Positions 53,051-62,490 of a DNA stretch of 64,000 bases are shown in pieces. Location of the stretch: NCBI RefSeq assembly GCF_947495665.1, contig NZ_CANLZV010000006.1, positions 1-64,000 of the forward strand, given 5' to 3'. The notes below the pieces were generated by a model. That model saw only the letters and a list, made by a program, of their open reading frames with translations, did not search any database and was not told the DNA's origin. Source of the DNA: an uncultured Sunxiuqinia sp. GTDB taxonomy: Bacteria; Bacteroidota; Bacteroidia; Bacteroidales; Prolixibacteraceae. Position numbers and translations under genes: made by a program. How positions within the stretch are numbered: the stretch's first letter is position 1; each line of letters opens with the position of its first letter.

Positions 53051-55153
53051 TTAATCCGTTGTTATATCGGAGGTATTTGGAACTCCCCAAAGAATCACAT
53101 CTTCCGAATCGTTTGAAACATTACTGTCCGAAACTTCAAAAGCATCAGTTGCCTTCACGGTAAGGCCAATTTGCAGATCACTCCCCGTGACGCTACTGAT
53201 AACATATTCTAGCCTAACCGTATTTGAATTTTGATTTTTGCTGACCAGCGTATAAGGAGGAGCTGCCGGGCTTCCTACCGGGCATCCACTATCGTGGTTA
53301 AGACTTGTGTTCGAATATGAAATACCTGAGACGGTTCCTGTACAAATGGGAGTTCCGTCGAGCGTAATGTTGTAATTGAACAGGAAAGGTTCGGTAACGA
53401 TTTCAGGAAAGCTAATCTCCCACGTTATTGTACTTGGAGTTCCCGTCTCTCCTGCCTGACAATCAGACCCTGCAGGCAACAGCTCTACATCAAAATCGTG
53501 GGGGTAAATTCTAATGGGTAAAGTCTCCTGTTTGCCACATAAGGTTCCGTCTCTCCATTTCTCCACTGCAATAAAGTACTCGTTTTCGACACGCAAGTCT
53601 TCCAAAAAGGTGATGGCAACTGAGGTGCCATTCGATTCTTCTGTTTGATTAATGATGTAATAAGCCGGATCAACCTCGTCTCCAAGGTTCTCACCGTTCC
53701 TTTCGAATAATTTCCATTGGTAAGAATACCCCACTTCAGGAATTTTTGAATCAACAGCATAGGTGTGAGTGGACGTTTGCATGGGGTATACTCCTGAACC
53801 AACATCAGTTGAGGTTGAGCCATTGTCGTAGCTGATTTCGCTCAATTCAAAAGTCACATCAATGATTTGGGTGCAAGCCACCGAATTCCCACACTCATCG
53901 GCAAAAGTCCAAGTGATTGTGGTACGCCCTAACGGAAAGTTGGTCTCCGGGATATCTCCTGATCCGGTTATCTCATTTTCTGGATTATTGAAAAGGAAAA
54001 AACTATAAACAGGTTCAATATCTCCAAATTTACAATTATCGGTATCGGCATTAATTACCGGTTTATCAACCGGAATTGTAACAGAACAATCATCGTTGGT
54101 TGGGCTGAAACTTAAATCAACACAGGCAATGACAGGATCAATATCATCTCGAATCGTGAACTCCTGCTCGCAAGTCACCATATTCTTCGATTCATCCATG
54201 ATAGTATACGTTCGGATTACTCTACAGCCACTGGCAGTTGCCGTAACATCCTCGTACGAGATGGTCAAATTACAATTATCCGATACTGCTCCTCCAATAC
54301 TTTCAAAATCAGCAATGTTATTTATCTGTGGTAGATTCTCTATACAGTCAAATGTAGCTGGAGGAGGACAATTGACTGATGGGGAAGTATGATCATTAGT
54401 TACTGAGATTTCATTGGTTTGATACCATTGCGTGCCCAATTTGTAAATAGCATGGTAAATTCCCACTGAATAAACGTCTTTGGTTAGTGCTCCGGCACTT
54501 TCAACTTTGACTCCATCCTGATACCAAAAAATATTGCTCGCTTCCGGCTCCTGGATGCTCAAAGTCACGTTGCCAGAAGGACAAAGTTGCCCGTCCTCAG
54601 GAAAGGAAACCAAGTTATTGGTTGGTTCCACCTTATCGGAAACAATCTGTTCAAAAATGGGGTTGTCGGACTCGCCTTCTAAAAAATCATCCAGCGTTCC
54701 GTGTCCGCAATTATTGATTGTTCCTTGTTCATAGTCAACATCAGGACAAGCAATATCGGTATTATCAAAGTCGGCAGAAACATCTCCAAAAATATACACA
54801 TGCGAAGCATCTGAAACCACTGCCTCAGCATGCTTTTCAGCCCCGGTATGGGTTAATGATCCCAGAATAAACAAGTAACTGTCAATATCCAGCGTAATCT
54901 TATTGGCGGTGATTAGATTCTCCTGAATAATAACAACACCGCCTTGGTTGATCGTTAGTACGACCTTATTGGCTAAGGTTAAATCGCCCTGAACCCAAAG
55001 TGTATCGTTGACAATTAAATTTTGAGAAATTGTTGTGGAGGAAGGGTAAACTGTTGGAGAATTGATATAAATCTGCCCGAAACTTTGGCGAGACAGCAAC
55101 AGACAAAAAAAAAGTATACAAAATAGCAAGCACCGTTCTATTGAAAACTTCAT
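53051..55153 (-). CDS. Secreted HYR-domain protein ending in modules A and B
   Basis: 700 residues from the ATG at 55153, which begins a proper signal peptide (MKFSIERCLLFCILFFCLLL, cleaved near QSFGQ); an ATG nine codons upstream is less likely. The N-terminal part is a beta-rich polymer-like region (VVLTINQGGVVIIQENLI), then HYR-type segments (about 250-440; CPPPATFDCIENLPQI, SDNCNLTISYEDVTATASGC, FADECGNSVACTQIIDV), then module A (about 446-556; YSYQWKLFE, LCGKQETLPIRIYPHDFDVE) and module B (about 556-700). It lacks a sorting domain and ends GVPNTSDITTD. First gene of the T9SS surface operon. Confidence 0.85.
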   Translation of the reverse strand: MKFSIERCLLFCILFFCLLLSRQSFGQIYINSPTVYPSSTTISQNLIVNDTLWVQGDLTLANKVVLTINQGGVVIIQENLITANKITLDIDSYLFILGSLTHTGAEKHAEAVVSDASHVYIFGDVSADFDNTDIACPDVDYEQGTINNCGHGTLDDFLEGESDNPIFEQIVSDKVEPTNNLVSFPEDGQLCPSGNVTLSIQEPEASNIFWYQDGVKVESAGALTKDVYSVGIYHAIYKLGTQWYQTNEISVTNDHTSPSVNCPPPATFDCIENLPQINNIADFESIGGAVSDNCNLTISYEDVTATASGCRVIRTYTIMDESKNMVTCEQEFTIRDDIDPVIACVDLSFSPTNDDCSVTIPVDKPVINADTDNCKFGDIEPVYSFFLFNNPENEITGSGDIPETNFPLGRTTITWTFADECGNSVACTQIIDVTFELSEISYDNGSTSTDVGSGVYPMQTSTHTYAVDSKIPEVGYSYQWKLFERNGENLGDEVDPAYYIINQTEESNGTSVAITFLEDLRVENEYFIAVEKWRDGTLCGKQETLPIRIYPHDFDVELLPAGSDCQAGETGTPSTITWEISFPEIVTEPFLFNYNITLDGTPICTGTVSGISYSNTSLNHDSGCPVGSPAAPPYTLVSKNQNSNTVRLEYVISSVTGSDLQIGLTVKATDAFEVSDSNVSNDSEDVILWGVPNTSDITTD

Positions 55154-55345
55154 CAACTCCCAGATTTGATCATGTTCCAATTCTTCGGATTCATCCGGAA
55201 GATGATCCTACAAATTGCTAATCCACTCGTTTTAGCGTCGATAAAGATAGATGGAAAGAGAACAGATAAATATCGGAATTAGCAAACGGGGAAGCCGAAC
55301 TAGCAAACAGGAATAATGGCAGAACCAATGACAACAAGCGCCTCT

Positions 55346-56101
55346 TTAAAGCCGGTTGTGAAGCAGTTTATCAAGCAATTCTTCTTTGTATTTTGGGGAA
55401 ACACGAAGCTGTGATTTGTCCGACAATTCAACCAGACCGCCATCCGTTTTCAGGTAGCGCTCAACGTATTTCAGATTGACGAGGTGGGAACGATGGATAC
55501 GGCAAAAACCATGCGGCACCAACAATTGATCGAATTCAAGCAAGGTTCTGGAGATAAGCACTGAAGTGCCATTTTGGTAATACACCCGGGTATAGTTGCG
55601 TTCGCCCTCGCAACGTAAAATATGAGTCACCTTAATGATCGCAAAGCCATTCATCTCCGGCAAGGCAATTGTTACGTGCGAACTCTCGCCCTTATTGTCA
55701 ATATTTTTCTTCAGCGCTTCAACCCGGTGTTTCTCATTCAACACCGGAATCTCGCTGATGCGCTGGATGGTTGCTTTGACATTTTCAACCAAAACCGGTT
55801 TTAGGATGTAATCGAAAGCCGAGTATTTAAAGGCCGTAATGGCATAATCGCTATAGGAAGTGGTGAATACCAGCTTGAAGTTAACTTCTGGCAATTTTTC
55901 AATCAGGTCGAAACCCGTACCATCAGGCATTTCAATATCCAGAAACACCAGGTCCGGAGCTTCTTTCAAAATTAGCTCAACTCCGCTCTCGACAGAGTCA
56001 GCTTCACCAACCACATCAATTTCAGGAAATTGTTGATCCAGAATTCGTAATAATACCCTGCGGGCTAATTGATCATCATCAATAATTGCAGCTCTATACA
56101 T
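55346..56101 (-). CDS. LytTR-family response regulator
   Basis: 251 residues: receiver domain (about 1-118) with acidic pocket DDD (8-10), phospho-acceptor Asp55 (DLVFLDIEMPDG), Thr in LVFTTSYSDYA and Lys in YILKPVLVEN; LytTR DNA-binding domain (about 145-250; ILRCEGERNYTRVYYQNG, LLVPHGFCRIHRSHLVNLKY). No histidine kinase gene adjoins it; its partner would be elsewhere. It lies 192 bp upstream of the T9SS surface operon on the same strand and may regulate it. Confidence 0.93.
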   Translation of the reverse strand: MYRAAIIDDDQLARRVLLRILDQQFPEIDVVGEADSVESGVELILKEAPDLVFLDIEMPDGTGFDLIEKLPEVNFKLVFTTSYSDYAITAFKYSAFDYILKPVLVENVKATIQRISEIPVLNEKHRVEALKKNIDNKGESSHVTIALPEMNGFAIIKVTHILRCEGERNYTRVYYQNGTSVLISRTLLEFDQLLVPHGFCRIHRSHLVNLKYVERYLKTDGGLVELSDKSQLRVSPKYKEELLDKLLHNRL

Positions 56102-56233
56102 TGTACCTGATTAAAAATCATTTAAAACTAATAAAAAATACAAACTATTCAGATTTTTCAGATCATTTGTTTTTAACAAAAAAGCTTTATTCAATTTTCC
56201 AAATCATTTTAGGGGCTTATGCTGTTAATATCT

Positions 56234-56241
56234 TAATTTTG
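56234..56241 (+). promoter_or_regulatory. Putative -7 box for tsaB
   Basis: TAATTTTG fits TAnnTTTG, 20 bp before the tsaB start codon. No clear TTG at the expected distance. Confidence 0.45.
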
Positions 56242-56261
56242 CGGTTTAAAGGAAGAAAACA

Positions 56262-56975
56262 ATGACATTAATATTAAATCTCGAATCATCAACCCAGGTA
56301 TGTAGTGTGTCTCTGTCAAAGAATGGTCAACTGGTGGATTATATTGAAAGTAATGAAGGCCAAAATCATGCGCGCTTATTAAGTGTATTTGCCGATCAGT
56401 TAATCCAGCGCAATAAACTTGATTTCAATCAACTACAAGCAGTCGCCATCAGCAAAGGCCCCGGCTCGTACACCGGACTTCGTATTGGTGTTTCATTGGC
56501 CAAAGGCATTTGTTATGCCAATCAAATTCCGTTGATTGCCATCAGTCCCTTGCAAGCCATGAGCGATCATGTCAGCTCTAATCTTGAAAAATATGCCATT
56601 CAGCCTCATGCACAACTTCGGTTATGCCCCATGATCGATGCCCGACGCATGGAAGTGTACACCGCCATGTATGATTTGCAGAATCAAGAGCTGGAATCAG
56701 TTTCTGCCAAGATTGTGGATGCAGACACTTTTGCCAGCCAACTGAACCAGCACCCGATCGCATTTTTTGGCAATGGAGCTTCTAAATGCCAACCAGTCAT
56801 TGACCATCCTAATGCCATCTTTATCAATAACCTTGAAACTTCGGCACAGTTTATGTGTTCTCTGGCTCAGAAAGCGTTTGATAACAATCATTTTGAGGAT
56901 GTGGCCTATTTTGAGCCTTTCTACCTGAAAGATTTCATTGCGGGCATTCCCAAGAAAAATATGCTGAAACCATGA
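56262..56975 (+). CDS. tsaB: tRNA threonylcarbamoyladenosine biosynthesis protein TsaB
   Basis: 237 residues. Non-catalytic partner of TsaD in forming t6A37 on ANN-decoding tRNAs. Family start ILNLESSTQVCSVSLSKNGQ, QNHARLLSVF, and the signature KGPGSYTGLRIGVSLAKGIC (about 67-86) plus MIDARRMEVYTAMYD (about 126-140). The C-terminal part lacks the metal-binding motif of TsaD, as expected. It overlaps the DUF3108 gene by 4 bp (ATGA). Confidence 0.95.
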   Translation: MTLILNLESSTQVCSVSLSKNGQLVDYIESNEGQNHARLLSVFADQLIQRNKLDFNQLQAVAISKGPGSYTGLRIGVSLAKGICYANQIPLIAISPLQAMSDHVSSNLEKYAIQPHAQLRLCPMIDARRMEVYTAMYDLQNQELESVSAKIVDADTFASQLNQHPIAFFGNGASKCQPVIDHPNAIFINNLETSAQFMCSLAQKAFDNNHFEDVAYFEPFYLKDFIAGIPKKNMLKP

Positions 56976-57703
56976 AAATACAACTAATCATTTCCTTTTT
57001 ACTGGCGGCCATTCTTGTCAATGCCCAGCCCCATGAAGAACTGAAGTACCACATGAAATACGGCTTCTTCAAGGGAGGCGAAGCAATTTTGAGTGTCGAA
57101 GACACCACCTACGAAGGCAAAGAAGCCATTCATCTTCTTCTGGACGGCAACACCGTTGGGGTAACCAATATGCTGTTTGGCGTTCATGACATATATGAAA
57201 GTATTGTCGATCCTAAAACTTACCTGCCTTATAAGGCTATTCGAAACATTAAAGAAGGCAACTATCGCTGGTACAACGAAGCCTTCTTCTTCAACGACCG
57301 GGACTCCATCTACTCACAACGGTCCGGGCCGCGAAAAGTACCCCACAATACGGTTGACTTTGTCACTGCATTTTTTTACATGCGTCATACCAATTACCTC
57401 GATCAGTTTGATGGAGGAGAAGAATTTTCCATCCCGGTTTTTCATGCCGATGAGCATTTTGTAATGAAGGTGAAATACCTGGGAAAAACCAAAATAAAAT
57501 CCAAACTCGGCACCAAAGAATGTCATATCATTCAGCCCCGCATTGACAAGGGGAAAGTGTTGAACAGCAACAGCGGCCTTAAGTTTTACATTACCAACGA
57601 TGAGCACCGCATTCCACTCTTGCTTGAGTTCGATCTGAGAGTGGGTGCCCTAAAATGTGAACTCCATTCCTACAAAAAAAATGGCATCGAACAAGTGGAC
57701 TAA
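56972..57703 (+). CDS. DUF3108 family exported protein
   Basis: 243 residues with signal peptide MKIQLIISFLLAAILVNAQ. Mature chain resembles DUF3108 proteins: LKYHMKYGFFKGGEAILSVE near the start, a DIYESIVDPKTYLPYKAIRN stretch and a beta-rich remainder (KFYITNDEHRIPLLLEFDLR). Such proteins are periplasmic or outer-membrane-associated beta proteins of unknown function. Translationally coupled to tsaB and followed 98 bp later by efp, a common arrangement in Bacteroidota. Confidence 0.85.
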   Translation: MKIQLIISFLLAAILVNAQPHEELKYHMKYGFFKGGEAILSVEDTTYEGKEAIHLLLDGNTVGVTNMLFGVHDIYESIVDPKTYLPYKAIRNIKEGNYRWYNEAFFFNDRDSIYSQRSGPRKVPHNTVDFVTAFFYMRHTNYLDQFDGGEEFSIPVFHADEHFVMKVKYLGKTKIKSKLGTKECHIIQPRIDKGKVLNSNSGLKFYITNDEHRIPLLLEFDLRVGALKCELHSYKKNGIEQVD

Positions 57704-57759
57704 GTTCAACAAATGAATTGATTAGCGGTAGAAAAGGAAAATATTAAGCAGAAAATAAC

Positions 57760-57767
57760 TATTTTTG
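57760..57767 (+). promoter_or_regulatory. Putative -7 box for efp
   Basis: TATTTTTG, identical to the -7 box of tRNA-Gln, 34 bp before the efp start codon. The -33 element is not clear. Confidence 0.5.
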
Positions 57768-57801
57768 CAGCAAAATTTGCAATTCATTATAATTCAAAGA
57801 T

Positions 57802-58371
57802 ATGGCTAGTACATCAGATTTTAGAAACGGACTGACAATTGAATACAACGGACAGATTTTTACCATTGTACAATTTCAACATGTTAAGCCCGGTAAAGGT
57901 GCCGCTTTTGTGCGTACCAAATTGAAAAATGTTAAAACCGGGAAAGTGCTTGAAAACACCTTTAATGCCGGAGTAAAAGTAGATGTGGTTCGGGTTGAAA
58001 GAAGACCGTATCAATACCTGTATAAAGATGACATGGGGTGCAACTTCATGCACACCGAAACATTTGAGCAAATTTCACTGAATCCGGACATGATTGAAAA
58101 CGCCGATTTGATGAAAGAAGGCCAAATGATTGAGGTAAACTTCCAGGCTGAAAATGAAACCCCACTGACTGCTGAGCTGCCTCCTTTTGTTGAATTGGAA
58201 GTTACTCAAACCATTCCTGGCGAAAAAGGAAACACAGCCAGTTCAACAGCGCTAAAACCAGCGACTCTTGAAACAGGTGCTGAACTGATGGTTCCTTTAT
58301 TCATCAATGAAAACGACATCATTAAAGTCGATACCCGCGAACGCTGCTACAGCGAACGTGTAAAGAAATAA
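57802..58371 (+). CDS. efp: Elongation factor P
   Basis: 189 residues. Relieves ribosome stalling at polyproline. Three-domain EF-P architecture: KOW-like domain I with the tip loop [10 protein letters not shown], where Lys32 is the position modified in other bacteria; [20 protein letters not shown] in domain II; C-terminal [20 protein letters not shown] and RCYSERVKK in domain III. It has its own promoter-like -7 box and is followed by a strong terminator. No modification enzyme gene is nearby. Confidence 0.97.
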   Translation: MASTSDFRNGLTIEYNGQIFTIVQFQHVKPGKGAAFVRTKLKNVKTGKVLENTFNAGVKVDVVRVERRPYQYLYKDDMGCNFMHTETFEQISLNPDMIENADLMKEGQMIEVNFQAENETPLTAELPPFVELEVTQTIPGEKGNTASSTALKPATLETGAELMVPLFINENDIIKVDTRERCYSERVKK

Positions 58372-58390
58372 AACCTTCAGCAATGATTGA

Positions 58391-58416
58391 AAAGCCCGGG
58401 AAACCGGGCTTTTTTA
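58391..58416. terminator. Bidirectional terminator after efp
   Basis: AAAGCCCGG, GAAA loop, CCGGGCTTT (58391-58412), then TTTTATTTT on the plus strand; on the minus strand the stem is followed by TCAATC. Mainly the efp terminator, and it lies at the end of the convergent O-antigen ligase gene. Confidence 0.85.
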
Positions 58417-59868
58417 TTTTCCAGTCAATTCAGCTTGCTGTTCTTTGGTTTTCCCGTCTAGCACAACCAAAATAGCAACAAAAGCCCAAAAGGGCACAGC
58501 CACCTTGTCGGTATCCAAAAAGTTGTTTAAGGTACCATGAACCAGGTAAGTGACCAACCCCAGCAATGTGCATAAAGTAAGCATCCGTGTTTCCTTGTCT
58601 GATGCCCGGGAATAAGCATGAATTCCGGTGTAAAGCACCACTGTAATCAACACCAACAGACTGATCAGCCCGATGAAACCCGATTCAGCTAAAATCCCCA
58701 GGTACTCGCTGTGCGCATTTCCGCGATTGGCCGAGTTGGTGCTTATAATTGTCCGGTGCCTGGTTAACTGAAAGGGGGCATATTGAAACATGTAAGTTCC
58801 GGGTCCCCAACCCGACACCGGCCTTTCTTCAAACATACGCATCGCGCAACTCCACCGATTGATCCGCTCCAGATTGGAGGCATCGCTGGACACATTGGTC
58901 ATCGACGAAACATGCGCCATTAAGTTAGCCGAAGACTCCTGATCATTGCGTTCCAGCATGCTGAGCAGCTGAGTCTGAAAAGTCAGTATCAGCGCAAGGG
59001 TAGTTAAGCCGGTAATCAACAACGGACGAAAGCGAATGCGCAGCTTCAGAATAGCCCAAACAACTGCTGCAGCCCCCAAGCTCAACCACGCAGCCCGGCT
59101 GTAGGACAACAGCAAAGCTGCCGAAAATAAAAGTAAAGCCAAAGCAGCCATCTTGCGAAACCCTTTCCGGTAGCCCTTAAATAAGGTAACGCCAAGCAAA
59201 AAAGGAATGAAAAAGGCCAACATGGCACCATACGAGGTGTGATCTTTGTAAAAAGGGTTCATAACAAAATGGGCCGCTTGAACATTGTGAAAACCCAAGG
59301 CAAAATGCCGGGACCACGCATAGTAAATGACCAACACAAAAGCACTGCAATAAAGCCCTGCAAAACGATAAATGTTCGTTTTTTTCTGAAAGAGCAAAAA
59401 GCCCAAAAAGTAAAACGCGATCAAAAACCAAAGCTTCGACAACCAGTATTTTAAGGAAACCACCGGCATGCTACTGCTTAACGAGGTCAGCAGCATCCAG
59501 CCCAGATAAAAATACAGAGCCAGTGAAACCGGATGCCTGAGGATACGCTTATCAAAGGTTTGCTGCCTGGCAACCTGAAAGATAAACAAGATCAACACAC
59601 CAAACAGCAAAGGCTCGGTGGGCAAATACATATCAAAAGGCAGGCCTTCAACCAAATCGTGCAACGGTAATGACAAAGGTGTTAAGAAAGCCACCAGCAG
59701 CAATAAGTTATCCATCCGCATAAAGGCTGTGAGCACAAAGGCCAAAGCAAAAGGTAATACATTAATCAACAGGCTTTGCTGATTAACCACAAAGTAGAAG
59801 TTGAGTGCTAAAAACAAAACAACAACCCCGTAAAAAAAGACAAGACGAAATGATTTTGGAGACAACAT
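58414..59868 (-). CDS. O-antigen ligase / Wzy-family polysaccharide polymerase
   Basis: 484 residues with about 11-12 membrane helices. The Wzy_C/WaaL region with the long periplasmic loop is around 330-390 (RINRWSCAMRMFEERPVSGW followed by GPGTYMFQYAPF), and NRGNAHSEYLGILAESGFIG carries the conserved His typical of the family. It either ligates O-antigen to lipid A-core or polymerises exopolysaccharide. The start codon lies immediately after the stop of the Wzz-like gene (no spacer), so the pair acts together; no glycosyltransferases are adjacent. Confidence 0.88.
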   Translation of the reverse strand: MLSPKSFRLVFFYGVVVLFLALNFYFVVNQQSLLINVLPFALAFVLTAFMRMDNLLLLVAFLTPLSLPLHDLVEGLPFDMYLPTEPLLFGVLILFIFQVARQQTFDKRILRHPVSLALYFYLGWMLLTSLSSSMPVVSLKYWLSKLWFLIAFYFLGFLLFQKKTNIYRFAGLYCSAFVLVIYYAWSRHFALGFHNVQAAHFVMNPFYKDHTSYGAMLAFFIPFLLGVTLFKGYRKGFRKMAALALLLFSAALLLSYSRAAWLSLGAAAVVWAILKLRIRFRPLLITGLTTLALILTFQTQLLSMLERNDQESSANLMAHVSSMTNVSSDASNLERINRWSCAMRMFEERPVSGWGPGTYMFQYAPFQLTRHRTIISTNSANRGNAHSEYLGILAESGFIGLISLLVLITVVLYTGIHAYSRASDKETRMLTLCTLLGLVTYLVHGTLNNFLDTDKVAVPFWAFVAILVVLDGKTKEQQAELTGK

Positions 59869-60828
59869 CTAGCGGCTGGACAATTGAATTCCTTCAACAC
59901 AAAAAATCGTAAGTAAGGCCAGTGCCTCAACCGCAAGCAGGCTAAACAACACGATTAACCAACGGATGGGGTAAGCTTTTTTATCAGCAGGAAATGGCTT
60001 TTCAATAACCATCGTGTAGGTTGAATTCTTTTCCGCCTCAATCAAGGCATTATCGTAGCGATTAGCCAGCGTATCGCGCTGAGCTTCCAGGCCTGCGAGT
60101 TCTTTTTGAAGCAGGAAAAAGGCCCCCCCCCGTTCTTCCAGGTTCGCTTTTAACTCTTTAATATCAGCCACCGAACGACTGCTGGCTCCCTCAGCCAGGG
60201 CCAGCAAATACCCTTGCGTTACCTGAGCGGCCTGAATCTCATAATCCAGCAAACCATATTCTTTTCTCAACGGCTCCATTTTTTCTGAAACCTCCTCAAT
60301 CGCAATTCTTTTACGCTTCAGTTGTTTTAAAATGGTAGCCGCATTTTCGCGCGCCTTTTCCTGGTGAAGGGTCAAAATCTTGCGGTTGTAAAAATGGATT
60401 AGCGAATCGACCATGGCGCTGGCCACCACCGGTTCGGCATCAAGTGCCTTAATTTCAATCGACTCATACTCGGTCTTTTTACAACTTATTCGGTCATTGT
60501 ACTCTTCCATGATTTTCGTCCGGTAAAAACGCTCAGCGGTTGAAATATCAAAGCGGGAAGTCAAATCAAACGCATCAATAAGCTGCCATTTCAAATCCGA
60601 AGAATTAAGCATCTCCAACATTTGCTCACTCTCAGACTCCTCTGAAAACGTGTTGGTATTGGTGGGATAAACCCGCGCCTGCGATTGAAACAGGGGTTGA
60701 ATAAACAAAGGGGAAGAAAAGACAGCGGCTGCCAAAATAGTTACCACTCCAACAATAAGCAGGTGCAGTTTCCATTTCCAGACAATAGCCAACAGATTCT
60801 GGTTATCAAAAAAACTTCTCATAAACAT
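59869..60828 (-). CDS. Wzz-family chain-length determinant protein
   Basis: 319 residues with two membrane segments: about 17-38 (LHLLIVGVVTILAAAVF) and 290-312 (WLIVLFSLLAVEALALLTIF), and a long periplasmic coiled coil between (about 150-275; KARENAATILKQLKRKRIAI). Wzz family proteins set polysaccharide chain length. The PIRWL segment before the second membrane helix matches the Pro-rich motif. No cytoplasmic tyrosine-kinase domain is attached. An ATG two codons downstream is an alternative start. Confidence 0.85.
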   Translation of the reverse strand: MFMRSFFDNQNLLAIVWKWKLHLLIVGVVTILAAAVFSSPLFIQPLFQSQARVYPTNTNTFSEESESEQMLEMLNSSDLKWQLIDAFDLTSRFDISTAERFYRTKIMEEYNDRISCKKTEYESIEIKALDAEPVVASAMVDSLIHFYNRKILTLHQEKARENAATILKQLKRKRIAIEEVSEKMEPLRKEYGLLDYEIQAAQVTQGYLLALAEGASSRSVADIKELKANLEERGGAFFLLQKELAGLEAQRDTLANRYDNALIEAEKNSTYTMVIEKPFPADKKAYPIRWLIVLFSLLAVEALALLTIFCVEGIQLSSR

Positions 60829-60903
60829 TTAGGTGTTTGATCTTTCTTTAAACGAATATACCCTTTGTTTTGTATAAATCGGGCACAAAAAAGTCCAAAA
60901 TAA

Positions 60904-60999
60904 AAGGGTGTCTAAAAATCGTTTCCTTTGCTTTCAACAACTTAGTAGGTTCTACTAAATGAAACTGTTGAAAACGAAGCCGACTTGTTAGACACCCTT
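60904..60999. repeat. 96 bp nested inverted repeat after tyrS
   Basis: Terminal arms AAGGGTGTCTAA (60904-60915) and TTAGACACCCTT (60988-60999) are perfect; an inner stem TTTCAACA/TGTTGAAA (60932-60939 with 60966-60973) and an apical stem TTAGTAG/CTACTAA (60942-60948 with 60952-60958) give one long hairpin. On the minus strand it is followed by TTATTTT, so it can terminate tyrS transcription. Its size and internal asymmetry also suit a small palindromic mobile element. Confidence 0.65.
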
Positions 61000-61003
61000 C
61001 TGC

Positions 61004-62296
61004 TTATTCAGCAATCAGCAAATAATAATTTTTCTTTCCTTTCTGAACCAGAATATACTTATCACCAATCAGGTAATCTTCGTTGACAGACAACTCCTGA
61101 TCCGTAATTTTATCCTTGTTAATGCTGAGTCCGTTTCCTTTAATGGTGCGTCTCAATTCTCCTTTTGAAGGGAAAACAGCTGCTGTATCGGCCAGCAAGT
61201 CCACCACGTTGATTCCCGCGGCAAGTTCTGCTTTAGAAACCACAAACTGAGGCACACCTTCAAAAACAGCCAGGAAGGTTTGCTCATCCAGTTTTTTCAG
61301 GTTTTCTGCTGTTCCGCGTCCAAACAAAATCTGAGAAGCCTCTACAGCCATCTCATAATCTTCGCGCGAGTGAACCATAACCGTAATCTCCTCGGCCAGT
61401 TTCTTTTGCAGCTCACGCTCATGTGGTGCTTGTTTGTGGCGAGCAACCAAATCAGCCACCTCATCACGGGTTAACAGCGTAAAAATCTTGATGTATCTTT
61501 CCGCATCCTCATCCGAAGTATTCAGCCAGAACTGGAAAAACTTATACGGAGAAGTCAGCTTGGCATCCAGCCACACATTGCCGCTTTCCGTTTTCCCAAA
61601 TTTGGTTCCATCGGCTTTGGTAATCAAAGGACAGGTCAAGGCAAAAGCTTCTCCACTTTCTTTGCGGCGAATCAACTCAGTACCGGTAGTAATATTTCCC
61701 CACTGGTCTGATCCTCCCATCTGCAGTTTGCAATTTTTCGAACGATACAGGTGTAAAAAGTCCGTTCCTTGCACCAATTGGTAAGAAAACTCGGTAAAAG
61801 ACATTCCCACTTTAGCATCTTCTCCCAACCGTTTCTTCACACTGTCTTTCGACATCATGTAATTCACCGTCAAATGCTTGCCAATATCACGAATGAACTC
61901 CAGAAAGCTGTATTCTTTCATCCAGTCGTAGTTATTCACCAATTCAGCCGAATTGGGTTCGCCTGAATCAAAATCCAGGAAGCGGTTCAACTGGGCTTTA
62001 ATACAATTCTGGTTATGACGAAGGGTTTCTTCGTCCAGCAAATTACGCTCCTGCGACTTGCCCGAAGGGTCTCCAATCATTCCTGTTGCACCACCAATTA
62101 ATGCAATTGGTTTGTGCCCGGCTAACTGAAGGTGCTTCAACATCATCACACCAACTAAGTGCCCGATATGCAATGAATCTGCCGTCGGATCAATTCCGAC
62201 ATAGGCCGTGGTCAGTTCTTTTTTTAGTTGCTCCTCAGTTCCAGGCATGATATCGTGAATCATGCCACGCCAGTTTAATTCTTCAACAAAGTTCAT
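61004..62296 (-). CDS. tyrS: Tyrosyl-tRNA synthetase
   Basis: 430 residues, class I synthetase of the TyrRS type. HIGH motif in [15 protein letters not shown], tyrosine-site [34 protein letters not shown], the KMSKS-loop equivalent [14 protein letters not shown], and a C-terminal S4 RNA-binding domain (about 360-430; [20 protein letters not shown]). Normal length. Monocistronic; the 194 bp upstream region shows no T-box-like structure. A long hairpin follows the stop. Confidence 0.97.
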   Translation of the reverse strand: MNFVEELNWRGMIHDIMPGTEEQLKKELTTAYVGIDPTADSLHIGHLVGVMMLKHLQLAGHKPIALIGGATGMIGDPSGKSQERNLLDEETLRHNQNCIKAQLNRFLDFDSGEPNSAELVNNYDWMKEYSFLEFIRDIGKHLTVNYMMSKDSVKKRLGEDAKVGMSFTEFSYQLVQGTDFLHLYRSKNCKLQMGGSDQWGNITTGTELIRRKESGEAFALTCPLITKADGTKFGKTESGNVWLDAKLTSPYKFFQFWLNTSDEDAERYIKIFTLLTRDEVADLVARHKQAPHERELQKKLAEEITVMVHSREDYEMAVEASQILFGRGTAENLKKLDEQTFLAVFEGVPQFVVSKAELAAGINVVDLLADTAAVFPSKGELRRTIKGNGLSINKDKITDQELSVNEDYLIGDKYILVQKGKKNYYLLIAE

Positions 62297-62490
62297 CTAT
62301 AACTATTTGAATTAATGTTCTGTACTTTTTTCAATTGACCAGCTTCTACTTTTTAGCAAACAATAAAAATTGAAAGGAGTAAAAAGTGATTCGGTCTGTG
62401 AAATTTGGCAAAGATATAAAAATGAACCGTTAAGGGCTGAAGGTTCTGTTTAATATTTTAAGCTCCGATCCGGTCAGGCACATCCTTAAC

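Noticed and set aside
62297-62490. T-box or other riboswitch before tyrS
   Set aside because: No T-box sequence or specifier hairpin was found, and T-boxes are not typical of Bacteroidota.
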